Positions 9,437 to 22,900 of a stretch of 64,000 nt of DNA are shown in pieces. The stretch's first letter is position 1. Each line of letters begins with the position of its first letter. Position numbers and translations under genes: made by a program. The DNA is from Desulfobacterales bacterium (lineage in GTDB: Bacteria > Desulfobacterota > Desulfobacteria > Desulfobacterales > JAEINQ01), in NCBI GenBank assembly GCA_016342285.1, contig JAEINQ010000007.1, forward strand, positions 1 to 64,000. Reading direction: 5' to 3'. Below the pieces are notes generated by a model. It was given only the letters and a program-made list of their open reading frames with translations, searched no databases and was not told where the DNA came from.

Positions 9437-10834
9437 ATGCGACTGATCCTGGTCATAATGACATCCCTGATCCTTGCTGTTGCGGCGGGAAACATGGCTA
9501 CGGCGTACACACCGACGGCGCTGTTCTGGGGCATGACGGCCCTGTTGTTGTTTCTGGTTTCCTTTGTCAATATCGAATTCGGACTGTATGTCCTGATTTT
9601 GTCAATGCTTCTGTCACCGGAGTTTGGCGCAGGGGCGACCCAGGGTGGCACGTTGGGGCGGGGCGTAACCCTGCGCTACGAAGACTTTCTGCTGGTGATC
9701 ATCGGGGCCAGCTGGTTTGCCAAAAATGCCGTTCACAAGGAACTGGGACTGTTTCTTCGGACGCCCTTAAACCGAGGCATTTTCCTTTACGCCGTGGCCT
9801 GTGTCCTGTCCACCGGATTTGGCATCATGACCGGCCGGGTCAGTCCCGGCACCGGATCCTTGTTCGTTCTGAAGTATTTCGAGTATTTCATCATCTATTT
9901 CATGATGGTTAACCATGTGGAAAGCGCAAGCCAGGTCAAACGGTTTGTGTTCCTTCTGTTTTTCACCTGTTTCGTCGTATCGATCCTCGGCATCATGCAG
10001 ATTCCTGAGGGCGGGCGGGTCAGCGCCCCATTTGAAGGAGAAGCCGGAGAGCCGAACACCTTCGGCGGCTATCTGGCCTTCATGGCCATGATTGCGGCCG
10101 GTGTTTTTACCCAGGTCAGGGACCTCAAGATTCGCCAGGCCCTGGCGGTGTTGCTTGTCTTTATCATTCCACCGCTGTTGTTCACCCAGTCCCGGGCGTC
10201 CTATCTGGCTGTCGTGGTTAGCGTTCTGGCGTTGGGGTTTATGATGGAGAAGCGAGCCATAATTGTGGGAGTCATGATCGTGGGATTGTTGCTGAGCCCA
10301 TTGTTCATGCCTCGGGCGGTTATTGACAGGGTCCTGTATACCATCAAACAGCCTTTGTCGCGCGGACAGATCAGCGTCGCCGGTGTCCGGCTGGACACCT
10401 CCACCTCGGCAAGACTTGTCAGTTGGCAACAGGCATTGACGGACTGGACCCGCAAACCGTTTTTCGGTTACGGCGTTACCGGATACAAATTCATGGACGC
10501 CCAGTTTCCAAGGGTGCTGACGGAGACCGGCATTTTGGGCTTGGCGGCCTTTCTCTACCTCCTCTTTTCCGTCTGGAAGATGGCGGTCAATAACCTGAGA
10601 GTATTGACGACACCCTATTACCGCGGGTTGACCATTGGGTTTATTGCCGGATTTGTCGGCCTGATCGTTCATTCCGTTGGTGCCAACACCTTCATCATTG
10701 TTCGCATTATGGAGCCGTTCTGGTTTTTTGCCGGCATTATTTTCGTTTTGCCCCAACTGGAGAAGGCCGAACTCTTGGCCCAAGCGTCAGCGCCTGTTGC
10801 GACGAGTGCCGCTCCCATTCCAATGCGACGATAA
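9437..10834 (+). CDS. O-antigen polymerase/ligase family membrane protein
   Basis: 465 residues with about ten to twelve hydrophobic helices and a large loop near residues 285-350, as in the Wzy_C/WaaL family (PF04932). The segment FTQSRASYLAVVVSVLALGF matches the conserved TxSRxxxLA motif of this family, and the loop ends with RLVSWQQALTDWTRKPFFGYG. It probably polymerises lipid-linked repeat units in the periplasm together with the preceding co-polymerase. No flippase or initiating glycosyltransferase is visible in the window, so the locus is either split or incomplete here. The ribosome site is weak. Confidence 0.88.
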   Translation: MRLILVIMTSLILAVAAGNMATAYTPTALFWGMTALLLFLVSFVNIEFGLYVLILSMLLSPEFGAGATQGGTLGRGVTLRYEDFLLVIIGASWFAKNAVHKELGLFLRTPLNRGIFLYAVACVLSTGFGIMTGRVSPGTGSLFVLKYFEYFIIYFMMVNHVESASQVKRFVFLLFFTCFVVSILGIMQIPEGGRVSAPFEGEAGEPNTFGGYLAFMAMIAAGVFTQVRDLKIRQALAVLLVFIIPPLLFTQSRASYLAVVVSVLALGFMMEKRAIIVGVMIVGLLLSPLFMPRAVIDRVLYTIKQPLSRGQISVAGVRLDTSTSARLVSWQQALTDWTRKPFFGYGVTGYKFMDAQFPRVLTETGILGLAAFLYLLFSVWKMAVNNLRVLTTPYYRGLTIGFIAGFVGLIVHSVGANTFIIVRIMEPFWFFAGIIFVLPQLEKAELLAQASAPVATSAAPIPMRR

Positions 10835-10844
10835 CTGACGGTTT

Positions 10845-10912
10845 AACCACAGAGACCTCAAAGATCGCAGAGGATAACCACGCTCCATGCTCCACGCTCC
10901 ACGCTCCAAGCT
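10845..10912. repeat. Dispersed repeat cluster on the left of the nucleotidyltransferase gene
   Basis: An ACCACAGAGACCTCAAAGATCG segment (10845-10870) is followed by about four 7-bp units of the CGCTCCA type (10882-10912). The same 7-bp unit appears in reverse orientation on the other side of the gene at 12168-12226. Confidence 0.6.
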
Positions 10913-10921
10913 AATAAACAC

Positions 10922-12052
10922 TCAGTGGCGACGGGCAAAGGGCATGGACAGCAGTTGTACCGCCCTGAGCAGATAGAGTGCAGGGGTTTGGTGTTCGGGG
11001 TATTGGTGAAAAACCTGCCGAAGAATTTCCGGGCGGGGAAACAGCGTTTCAAGAACGTATTGTAATCGGCTACGTAGCCCTTTCTTCGTGGAAAAGAGCA
11101 CCAGGGGCGACCACGGGGGAAGGGCTTTTTTGCGGATGCGCTGCCGCAAGGCAAATCCCTCCAAAGCTCCAAAGGCGACCTCGCTTTTTCCCATTGCCAC
11201 CTCTAATGGAAGTTTGACCCGAAAAAGCCGCTGAATCAAATAAAGGAGGTATGCCAGCGCTTTTTCCTGCCCCCACATGGCCGCCCGTTTGTTCAGATCC
11301 TGCCATTGCGCCTCTCCCCACGGACCGACCACCCCCAGAATATCCGCCAGCCAGATCATCCGCGACATGTCGTGCTTCAGGGCGTGAATGCAAAGAAACA
11401 GCACCTGATCGGTATCCGTCAGGCCGCGGGCCATGAATCCATTGATGGGTATGGGTATGGATGCCTGAAAAACTGCATCATGACCGATACCCATGAGTTC
11501 GCCCCTGGCTTGAATCCGGTCGGCATCCAACAGGTGGGTCCGGATGTCTATGACTGTTTTGCCCTTTTTAAATGTTTTGGGATAGAGGGGATTGTTTTGA
11601 TATCCGAGATCCTCCAGTGCCTCGGTGAGTCGATGGAATTGATCGGGCATGACCCATAAGTCCATATCCTCCATGGGCCGAAGGCCGGGGTCGGTGTAGA
11701 CGGATTCCATAAGACGCATGCCCTTGAGGATGACGACAGGGATTTCGGCCTTGTTTGTACCGGTCAGGATTTCCGTGAGATCCAGAATGCGACTGACGTT
11801 GCCGGCAGCGGTGGCCAGATAGATTCGTCGAAGGCGGGTCATTTGGACGTCGGGAATGCCATGGCGCGCTTTGGCGCACAACAGGCGCCGGTACAGCAGA
11901 CCGGCCATGCCCTGACGCATTGCATCGTCCACGAAGCGTTCCGGGTCCACCTGGGCCAGTCGCTGGAAGAACGCCCGATCGTCATTCCCCTTCCCAAAAT
12001 AGGGCAACGCCGTTTGGGCGAGCAGTTGTTGTTCGGTTATAGGGATTGTCAT
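10922..12052 (-). CDS. Nucleotidyltransferase-fold family protein (PF14907-like)
   Basis: 376 residues from the ATG at 12052 (MTIPITEQQLLA); a TTG further out falls in repeat DNA. The signature of the uncharacterised NTP_transf_5 family is clear: ILKGMRLMESVYTDPG followed by RPMEDMDLWV, where the Asp pair would bind metal and NTP. Family members often sit beside exopolysaccharide, exosortase or RiPP genes, but no substrate is established. It faces the EPS operon, converges on the polymerase gene and is enclosed by inverted 7-bp repeat arrays, which suggests an inserted cargo gene. Fold assignment is good; function is unknown. Confidence 0.8.
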   Translation of the reverse strand: MTIPITEQQLLAQTALPYFGKGNDDRAFFQRLAQVDPERFVDDAMRQGMAGLLYRRLLCAKARHGIPDVQMTRLRRIYLATAAGNVSRILDLTEILTGTNKAEIPVVILKGMRLMESVYTDPGLRPMEDMDLWVMPDQFHRLTEALEDLGYQNNPLYPKTFKKGKTVIDIRTHLLDADRIQARGELMGIGHDAVFQASIPIPINGFMARGLTDTDQVLFLCIHALKHDMSRMIWLADILGVVGPWGEAQWQDLNKRAAMWGQEKALAYLLYLIQRLFRVKLPLEVAMGKSEVAFGALEGFALRQRIRKKALPPWSPLVLFSTKKGLRSRLQYVLETLFPRPEILRQVFHQYPEHQTPALYLLRAVQLLSMPFARRH

Positions 12053-12067
12053 CGTTGCAACCAAAAA

Positions 12068-12330
12068 GATTTTTACCGCCAAGACGCCAAGGACGCAACG
12101 TTTTTTTGACAGGATGAACAGGATGAACAGGATATCCAGGATTTATTTGTTTGGCCGATCACCAGCAAAGCGTGGAGCGTGGAGCCTGGAGCCTGGAGCG
12201 TTGAGCCTGGAGCCTGGAGCTTGGCGCGGAGCAGATTGCGTAAAAAGGATTTCTTAGCGTTCTTGGCGCCTTGAGCGGCTTGTGGGGCATAGCTCTCAGA
12301 GCGACGCCTCAAGCGGGCGGTGAGATAATT
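12068..12330. repeat. Dispersed repeat cluster on the right of the nucleotidyltransferase gene
   Basis: In order: an ACCGCCAAGACGCCAAGGACG block with tandem GACAGGATGAACAGGAT (12072-12164), an array of about eight 7-bp TGGAGCC-type units (12168-12226), then GCGTTCTTGGCG and AAGCGGGCGGTGAGATA (12257-12327). The first and last blocks match 3848-3928 and 4246-4283. The remaining stretch up to the U32 gene also contains a GATTACACGGACTCTC-type fragment and no gene I can support. Confidence 0.7.
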
Positions 12331-12600
12331 AAGCTTATCAAGAGAGTCCGTGTAATCCGCGTTCATCCGTGCAATAGATGGTGTTGTGTTTTCTGTGTGC
12401 TGTCGTATTTCACCAAATACTTCATCGTGGGAATAGAGATCCTTTTCGAATCCCTTTCGAGCAATCGTCGCAAACAACTTTTCTCTCTCGGAGACAGGCA
12501 TATAGAGGATTTCTTTACAAATTTCCTAAATGGTGGTTTGTATAGGAGCGCCAGAAAAATTCAATGTTAGTAGGAAGCATCATTTTGTCAATCATGTATT

Positions 12601-14634
12601 TTGTGCCAGCTTCGCAAAATAGTCTCAAAATTGGGCTTAAACGTGAACAATCAAGTCACCAATGTGCCGGAAATCCTGGCTCCGGCCGGGAGCAGGCCCT
12701 CCTTCCTGGCGGCTTTGGCAGCCGGAGCCGATGCCATCTATTGCGGCCTTAAACGGTATTCGGCCCGCATGGCCGCCACGAATTTTTCCGTGACCGAACT
12801 GGCTGACCTCACGCAACTGGCCCACGCCAAGGGGGCGCGGGTCTATGTCACCGTCAATTCCATGATCAAGCCCGGTGAACTGGAAGACACCGCGCGTTTG
12901 ATTCATGACCTGGAACGCGATGTCCACCCCGATGCCCTGATCATCCAGGACCTGGCCGTGGTGCATCTGGCGCGCCGCGTCGGTTTTTCAGGAGAGCTGC
13001 ATCTGTCGACCCTGACCAATGCAGGGATGGGCGCGGCCTTTTCCATGATGCGGGAAACGCTCGGCATGGATCGGGTGGTGGTGCCGAGGGAATTGAGCAT
13101 CGATGAAATTCGCATGCTGGCCCAAAGCTGCCCCGAAGGGCTCGGCCTGGAAGTTTTTATTCACGGGGCACTTTGTTACGCTGTTTCCGGGCGCTGCTAT
13201 TGGAGCAGCTACATGGGGGGGAAAAGCGGTCTTCGGGGCCGGTGCGTCCAGCCCTGCCGCCGTTGGTATACCCAGGAAAACAAACAGCATCGGGCCTTTT
13301 CCTGTCAGGATTTGAGCCTGGACGTTCTGACCAAGGCCCTTAAGACGGTTCCCCAGGTGTCCGCCTGGAAGATCGAAGGCCGAAAAAAGGGGCCCCACTA
13401 TGTTTACTATACGGTCAGCGCCTATCGTATGCTGCGTGACGAGGGGGGGGATCCCAAGGCCAAACGGGCTGCCCTGGACCTGCTGGCCCATTCCTTAGGG
13501 CGCAGCGGCACCCACTATGGTTTTCTTCCCCAACGTTCCCAGCATCCGGTCCAAAAGACCCGCCAAACCGGCTCGGGCCTTTTTATCGGCCGAACCAAGG
13601 GCGGAAAGGCCGGACCCCATATCGTGCCGCGTGAAGCGCTGCTATCCGGTGATGCGCTTCGTGTCGGCTACGAGGACGAGCCCTGGCACGTGCAGGTTCG
13701 GGTTTCACGGGCCGTTCCCAAGAAGGGAAAGTTCAAGATTCCATCGATAAGGGGGAAACAGCCGCCGGACGGGACAGCGGTCTTTCTGACCGACCGGACC
13801 GAGCCGGCCCTGACGAATATGATTGACCGGCTCAGCAAAGAGATGGAACGACTTCCGCCGCGGAAATCGGTCGAACCGGATTTTCCAAGCGATCCGCCGT
13901 TGGCCCAACGGACGGTTTCGAAATTGCGAAAATCGTCGGTTAGGGTCATGGATGTGTTCAGGCAGTCCAGCCGCGGGGCGTTCGGCAACGATATGGGCCT
14001 GTGGCTCTCCGACGAAACCCTGCGCTGCGTCGGAGTCGGGAAAGGGGGCAAGGTGGTGTGGTGGCTTCCCCCGGTCTGCTGGCCCCAGAACCAGGATAAA
14101 CTCCTTGACCAGATCGGTGCGGTATTAAAAATGGGCGGCAAACGGTTTGTCCTCAACACCCCCTGGCAAATCGCCTTGTTTGAAAACACCGAGCCATTGG
14201 AACTCTGGGCCGGACCCTTTTGTAACCTGGCCAACCCGTCAGCTCTGGAAATTCTTGCCGAACTCGGTTTTGATGGAGCGATTCTCAGCCCGGAGCTGGG
14301 CCAATCCGATTACCTGGCAATGCCCGAACAGAGTCCGTTGCCCCTCGGCGTGGTCATTTCTGGCAATTATCCCCTTTGCATCTCCCGTATTGCGCCTGAA
14401 TCCATCCAGGCTGAGGCGCCGTTTGCCAGCCCCAGGGGGGAAGAGGCGTGGGCGGTCGCATACGGGCAGGACTCCTGGGTCTACCCCAACTGGGCCGTGG
14501 ATCTGAGAGGCCAGCAAAACAGCCTTGAAAAGGCCGGCTACCGGCTCTTTGTCAACTTGGTGGAGCCGATTCCCAAGGCGGTGGCCATGAAGCATCGTCC
14601 GGGGGGGTGGAACTGGGATCATGGCCTTCAATAG
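12601..14634 (+). CDS. Peptidase U32 family protein (YhbU/TrhP/RlhA-like)
   Basis: U32 proteins include the tRNA/rRNA hydroxylation factors TrhP and RlhA as well as proteins called collagenase-like. The start region EILAPAGSRPSFLAALAAGA and the cysteine cluster ALCYAVSGRCYWSSYMGG...GRCVQPCRRWY are hallmark U32 features and probably bind an Fe-S cluster. About residues 20-330 form the U32 core; the C-terminal half contains the extra beta-rich and TIM-like parts of the long form. The start is uncertain: TTG at 12601 is the longest, GTG at 12643 begins just before the conserved domain, and neither has a clear ribosome site. Substrate is unassigned. Confidence 0.85.
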   Translation: MCQLRKIVSKLGLNVNNQVTNVPEILAPAGSRPSFLAALAAGADAIYCGLKRYSARMAATNFSVTELADLTQLAHAKGARVYVTVNSMIKPGELEDTARLIHDLERDVHPDALIIQDLAVVHLARRVGFSGELHLSTLTNAGMGAAFSMMRETLGMDRVVVPRELSIDEIRMLAQSCPEGLGLEVFIHGALCYAVSGRCYWSSYMGGKSGLRGRCVQPCRRWYTQENKQHRAFSCQDLSLDVLTKALKTVPQVSAWKIEGRKKGPHYVYYTVSAYRMLRDEGGDPKAKRAALDLLAHSLGRSGTHYGFLPQRSQHPVQKTRQTGSGLFIGRTKGGKAGPHIVPREALLSGDALRVGYEDEPWHVQVRVSRAVPKKGKFKIPSIRGKQPPDGTAVFLTDRTEPALTNMIDRLSKEMERLPPRKSVEPDFPSDPPLAQRTVSKLRKSSVRVMDVFRQSSRGAFGNDMGLWLSDETLRCVGVGKGGKVVWWLPPVCWPQNQDKLLDQIGAVLKMGGKRFVLNTPWQIALFENTEPLELWAGPFCNLANPSALEILAELGFDGAILSPELGQSDYLAMPEQSPLPLGVVISGNYPLCISRIAPESIQAEAPFASPRGEEAWAVAYGQDSWVYPNWAVDLRGQQNSLEKAGYRLFVNLVEPIPKAVAMKHRPGGWNWDHGLQ

Positions 14635-14639
14635 TTTTT

Positions 14640-14971
14640 TTTGTAAGCGTTCACAGGGCACCACGCCAAGGCGTGACTTGTTCCCGGGCATTTGAAGTAC
14701 AGTAGAGTACGTCTGCATGCCCGGCGCCTCGCATCTACGGCACCCTGTAAACGCTTAGAGTGTGAGGGTATGGAATGTCTTGATCCTCTCAACCACTTGA
14801 ACAGATACGTTTTTTCGCAGCAGGGCATGCCGGGATGAGCGGGATATACAGGGTGGGGTCGCTTCGCTCTGCCGATATGAAAAAAAGCAAAAATGGCAGA
14901 ATACCTCGAGTATATGCCCCCCTTTCCAGGGGGGTAACCTGAAGCCACCCGGCTCTGCGGGCGGAGATTCA
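14640..14971. repeat. Nested inverted repeat and REP-like composite element
   Basis: The first part (14647-14756) folds as nested arms: GCGTTCACAGGG with CCCTGTAAACGC, CCGGGCAT with ATGCCCGG, and GTAC with GTAC near the centre. The second part (14870-14971) contains TTCGCTCTGCC...GGCAGAATACC, a CCCCCCTTTCCAGGGGGG hairpin and CCACCCG..CTGCGGGCGGAGATTCACT. The second set recurs at 36920-37068 and 58980-59027. No gene is present. Confidence 0.6.
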
Positions 14972-14999
14972 CTTTTCCTTCTGAGTTCAGGGGAAGCCG

Positions 15000-15410
15000 C
15001 TACTTGCCGCCGGCTTCTTTCTTGGCCTTGAGTTTTTTTTCCAGTTCCGCAAAAAGCGCCTTCTGCTTTTCCGCCTGTTTGGCCTGAATGGCCTCGACTT
15101 TCTGGCGGATCTGGTTGCGGGTGTCCTGGAATTTTTTCAGTTCCCCCTGCAATGCGTCTTCCTGGGGTTCCCTGGAAATCTCTTCGATGGCCAAATGGTT
15201 TTTCACAAAGAGTTTAGGACCAAATGCGCCCTGGACGGGCTCGATGATGCCGCTATCTCCGAGCCTTCGGCAAAGACGGCTCCCTTTTTCCAGGGATACC
15301 TTGAGTATGTCGCAGATCTCTTCGACCGAAGGGGGGCCCGCGTTTCTGTGGGTCAGCACACGAATGGCAGCCACCAGTAGATGGGCGTCGTCGTAAGAAT
15401 TTGCCGGCAT
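15000..15410 (-). CDS. Small winged-helix protein with coiled-coil tail
   Basis: Residues about 5-70 read as a winged-helix fold (helices around LLVAAIRVLTHRN, VEEICDILKV, GSRLCRRLGDSGII), while residues 85-136 are highly charged and helical (KKFQDTRNQIRQKVEAIQAK), consistent with a coiled coil. This arrangement suggests a DNA-binding or small regulatory protein, but I do not recognise a named family. It diverges from enolase, so the promoter for both lies in the 280-bp gap. No ribosome site is obvious. Confidence 0.7.
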   Translation of the reverse strand: MPANSYDDAHLLVAAIRVLTHRNAGPPSVEEICDILKVSLEKGSRLCRRLGDSGIIEPVQGAFGPKLFVKNHLAIEEISREPQEDALQGELKKFQDTRNQIRQKVEAIQAKQAEKQKALFAELEKKLKAKKEAGGK

Positions 15411-15520
15411 TTAAGTTTGCTCAATTTGGGTTTGTATCGGCCGTTGCGCCAGGGGGCAACAGCGGTTTGGGCCGGTGTACAAAGGGCGCTCAATCCCAGC
15501 GGGGGAGATCTTTGCGGACC

Positions 15521-15549
15521 TTGACATCATTTGTGTTGAAGAGTAACAT
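15521..15549 (+). promoter_or_regulatory. Sigma70-type promoter for enolase
   Basis: A perfect TTGACA (15521-15526), a 17-nt spacer and TAACAT (15544-15549) lie about 140 nt before the enolase ATG, leaving a long untranslated leader. Confidence 0.6.
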
Positions 15550-15559
15550 TTACCGCTGA

Positions 15560-16959
<1,400 letters not shown>

Positions 16960-16960
<1 letters not shown>

Positions 16961-17117
16961 TTCCAATTTGCCGTCAAGCCGATATGCAATGACACTGTCA
17001 AGCCTTGTTTTTTCCTAAAAGGACTATAGCGGAAAAGCATCTTCCTTGTATCTGCGGCAACCTCGACAATCGCTCAACTTAGTTTTTTTGTAGGCATACT
17101 AGGCGCAAAGCATTACC

Positions 17118-17135
<18 letters not shown>
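16960..17135. repeat. 176-bp MITE-like element, copy B
   Basis: The ends are ATTCCAATTTGC (16960-16971) and GCAAATTGGAAT (17124-17135), identical to those of the element at 4333-4429. Sixteen bases at the right end (GAATGCAAATTGGAAT) are identical between copies. The left end overlaps the last base of enolase and the right end lies inside the first codons predicted for the next gene, so the element may have supplied its start. Confidence 0.6.
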
Positions 17136-19759
<2,624 letters not shown>

Positions 19760-19779
19760 CGCTGTCTGTCCATCGCAGA

Positions 19780-19820
19780 AAAAAACAAAACCGGCCCCTG
19801 TGGGCCGGTTTTGTTTTTTT
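19780..19820 (+). terminator. Rho-independent terminator after pyrG
   Basis: Arms AAAACCGGCCC and GGGCCGGTTTT enclose a 4-nt loop; the stem is flanked by A-rich and T-rich runs, so it can also terminate transcription arriving from the opposite strand. Confidence 0.93.
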
Positions 19821-19853
19821 CTGCATTCCTGTGGAAGCGGGAAACCAGTGCTT

Positions 19854-19955
19854 TAGTCACTTTAGCTCACTTTAGTCACTCCACACTGATATTGTGGGGT
19901 GACAACCCAGCCCATGTCAGGGGTAAACCAACGCCTAATCCTCTGGGCCAAAATG
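19854..19955. repeat. TTTAGTCACTTTAGCTCAC-type dispersed repeat
   Basis: Three imperfect units of the form CTTTAGTCA / CTTTAGCTCA / CTTTAGTCA (19852-19880) run into CACTCCACAC and a downstream block CCCAGCCC...CAGGGGTAAACCAA...CCTCTGGGCC. The same composite, in the same order, occurs at 27819-27930. Confidence 0.65.
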
Positions 19956-19962
19956 CTTTCCT

Positions 19963-22900
19963 CTATCCGTTGCCCCCATTGATCGAGGCCACGATGAATT
20001 CGGCGATTTTTTCCGCCGAATGGCCGTAGAGTTCCTCAATAGGTACCAGGTCCAGCAGTCGGTCCTGCCAGGGAACGCTATTTTCCATGACGATATTCTG
20101 AATGTGCTCGTATTTTCCGCCCAGGGCCCGGATCCGTGCGTCCAAGGCCACTTGGGGGCGAAAACCGATATGGAGCAGCAGCAGATGCTCGATCGTATTG
20201 GGCCTTGCCAAAGACTCGGAGATCAACGGGATGACGATAATGCTGCGATCGTCCTTTCGTCCTTTGCCGATGTAAACGTTTCCCTGACCAACGATGATCC
20301 GCTTGGTTCCCTTGAGCCGGGTGTCCGTCTCCACCCTGGATGGAAGGGCACGAAGGCTTCCCTCTTTGCGGATGACTTCGATGAAGGTTTCGTCGGTGAT
20401 ATCTCCCAGCAGATTGAGTTTGCCGATGCGGTACAAAATGGCTCCCCGTATTTCCGACATCACCCCCTGAAGGTGCTTGAACACCACAATGTTGCGGTTG
20501 ATCAATTGGGCCGGGGTAAACCCGTAGCTTTCCAGGGTATCGAACAGCAGTCCTTCGACCTTTTCGCTGATCCGGCTGGTCCCTACGGTGACGGTCTTGG
20601 CTTGATGCTTGATGGCGTCCACCGGGCGGCTCATTGCGTTGATGGCGTTGCCCAGACGATCAAAGAGGGTGTTGAGCATATTCATGGCCGTTCCCCTGAT
20701 GCCGAAGTCAAGTTCGAAATCGGATACCGGCAGTCGGCCCGAAAGGTATTTCAGCAACAGGGGCAGGTCGGTGGCCGCTTCAAGCCCCAGGGCCACCGGA
20801 AAACGGCCTCGGACCTTGCGGGCCCGAAAGGTCCTATAGAACCGGGCGATGTTTTCCCGAAACGATTTTCCCAGCACCATTTCATAGACGTCCATGCCTT
20901 GGGCTGCCTCACAGTCGATGGTCTGCTGAAGCTGTCGGCGAAAACGGTAGAGAAACCGGGAGCACTCGTTGATGGCCAGGGCTGCATAATAGCCCCAGAT
21001 GTGGCCGACCAGTGTGTTGAGAATGGGGGCCAGGTGGGGGCTGACCGGCGGCACGTGAAAAACGTCGGCGGCAAAGGGGGTGAACCGGTCTTCTCCCTGG
21101 TCGGTGATGACAATCGGCGTGGCCTTGTGGGCCTGGAAGATGGCCGTGTCCTTGATAATGTCACCGATGACGGTGCCTCCGGTGCCGGCAGCGCAGACAA
21201 TGATCAGCGGCTCGGAAGACAGGTCGATGTGTTTCTTGTCTTCGATGAAGTCTGAACTGATGGTCTTGTAGCACAATTCGCTGAGTTTGATTCGAATTTC
21301 ATCGGCCGATGCCTTATTGGGCCCGCTTCCCACCGTGGCCCAGTAGGTCTTGGTGGGGGCCAGGCGCCGGGCCGATTCGGCAATGCGGTCCTGCATGGCC
21401 AAGACGGTGCGCATGTGGGCGGGGATTTGTCTCAGTTGCCGAATTTCACCGGCGATGAATTCGGGATTCCGCCGCCCCTTGATACCGGCCATGAACAGGC
21501 CGATCAGGGCGCCGGCAATGATCTGGCTGTAGAAGGCTTTGGTGGAGGCCACGGACATTTCCAGGTCCCGCCCGCTGCTGGTATACATTACCCCGTCAAC
21601 CTTGAAGGTGATGTCCGAGTCTCGCCGGTTGACGATGGCCAGGGTATGGGCACCACGCTCGCGGACCATATCCACGGTCCGGTTGGTGTCGGTGGTGGTT
21701 CCGGACTGGCTGATGGCCACCACCAATGCGTCCGCCATGCTTTTGAGGTCGGCGTGCTCGTCGAGTTTAAACCCGCTTAGCTCCGAGGCTTTCAGGGCGG
21801 TGATCTGCAGGGCCGGATCGTTCATGTAATGGGCCAGAATGTCGGCACAGGCCTGGGCGGCAACGCCCGCCGTTCCCTGGCCAACGAAATAGATGCGCCG
21901 GATCGAGTCGTCGGCCAGGGCGCTGCGCAGTGACCGGGGAAAGGTTTTCTCATCCAGCGACACGGTTGGCAGTAAATTCCCACCATCCTTAACTTTCCAG
22001 CGATTTTCCAGGGTCTTTTCCACGGACCCGGGGGCTTCGCTGATCTCCTTGAGGAAGTAATGGGCAAAATCCTGGCGGTTGATGTCCCGGGAAGTCAGTT
22101 CGGTCCGAAGAATGTGGCTTTCATCGATCGTCAGAGGGGTGCCATCGTAGGTCATGGCCGAGATGCCATCGAGATTTCCAGCGGATTGTTGGTCCAGGAC
22201 AAAAATTTGTCCCTGGGTGGGACCACCGATGCCCTGAACGGTTTTTTCCCCATCCATTTTCAGATACCGGGAGGTGGCTTCGATGAACCCGTAGACCTCC
22301 GAGGTGGCCATGTAATGATCTTGAGCGATCCCGATGAAAATGGCCTGACCGCTTCCCTTCTGGGCCAGAAAGAGCTTTCCGGGAGCCAGGTCCGTGTGCA
22401 TGCAGATGGCGTGGGATCCGTCGAAATCGTTGACGGCCAGCCGGAAGGCCTCGGTGACCGAAATCCCCCGTGATACGTGGCGGGCCACCACCAGGGGGAT
22501 GATTTTGGTGTCGGTGGTGATGTCCGGATGAATCGGTCCGCTGAAGCGCTCGCATTCGGCTTTCAAGGTCTGGTAGTTGTCGATGTCGCCATTGAGACAG
22601 ACGTGAATGATCCCTGAGCCGCCAGGGGGCAAATTGTCCGTGCGGTTATCCACGGGATGGCAGTTGGCTTCGGTGATGGCCCCCACCGACGCCCATCGGG
22701 TATGACTCAGGACCGTTGCATACCGGTGTTCGATTTGGGCCAGTTCCTGAAGGACCGGATCGGTCTGAATCTGTTGGCGCAAGAATCGGACATTGTCACC
22801 GAGGCTTCCGATTTCGGCGGCGATCTTGTAAGTCAGGGCCAGGGATACGACGGCTCGGTCCCCGGGCTCATCGTCGTCGTTTTCCGTGACGCTGATACCG

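Noticed and set aside
12073-12501. 142-aa minus-strand ORF
   Set aside because: Its second half is translated dispersed-repeat DNA (NADYTD, QAAQGAKNAKKS), no ribosome site and no family; coding is unlikely.
20020-21255. 411-aa plus-strand ORF opposite the GlmS-like gene
   Set aside because: Mirror frame of a high-GC coding gene; no recognisable domain.
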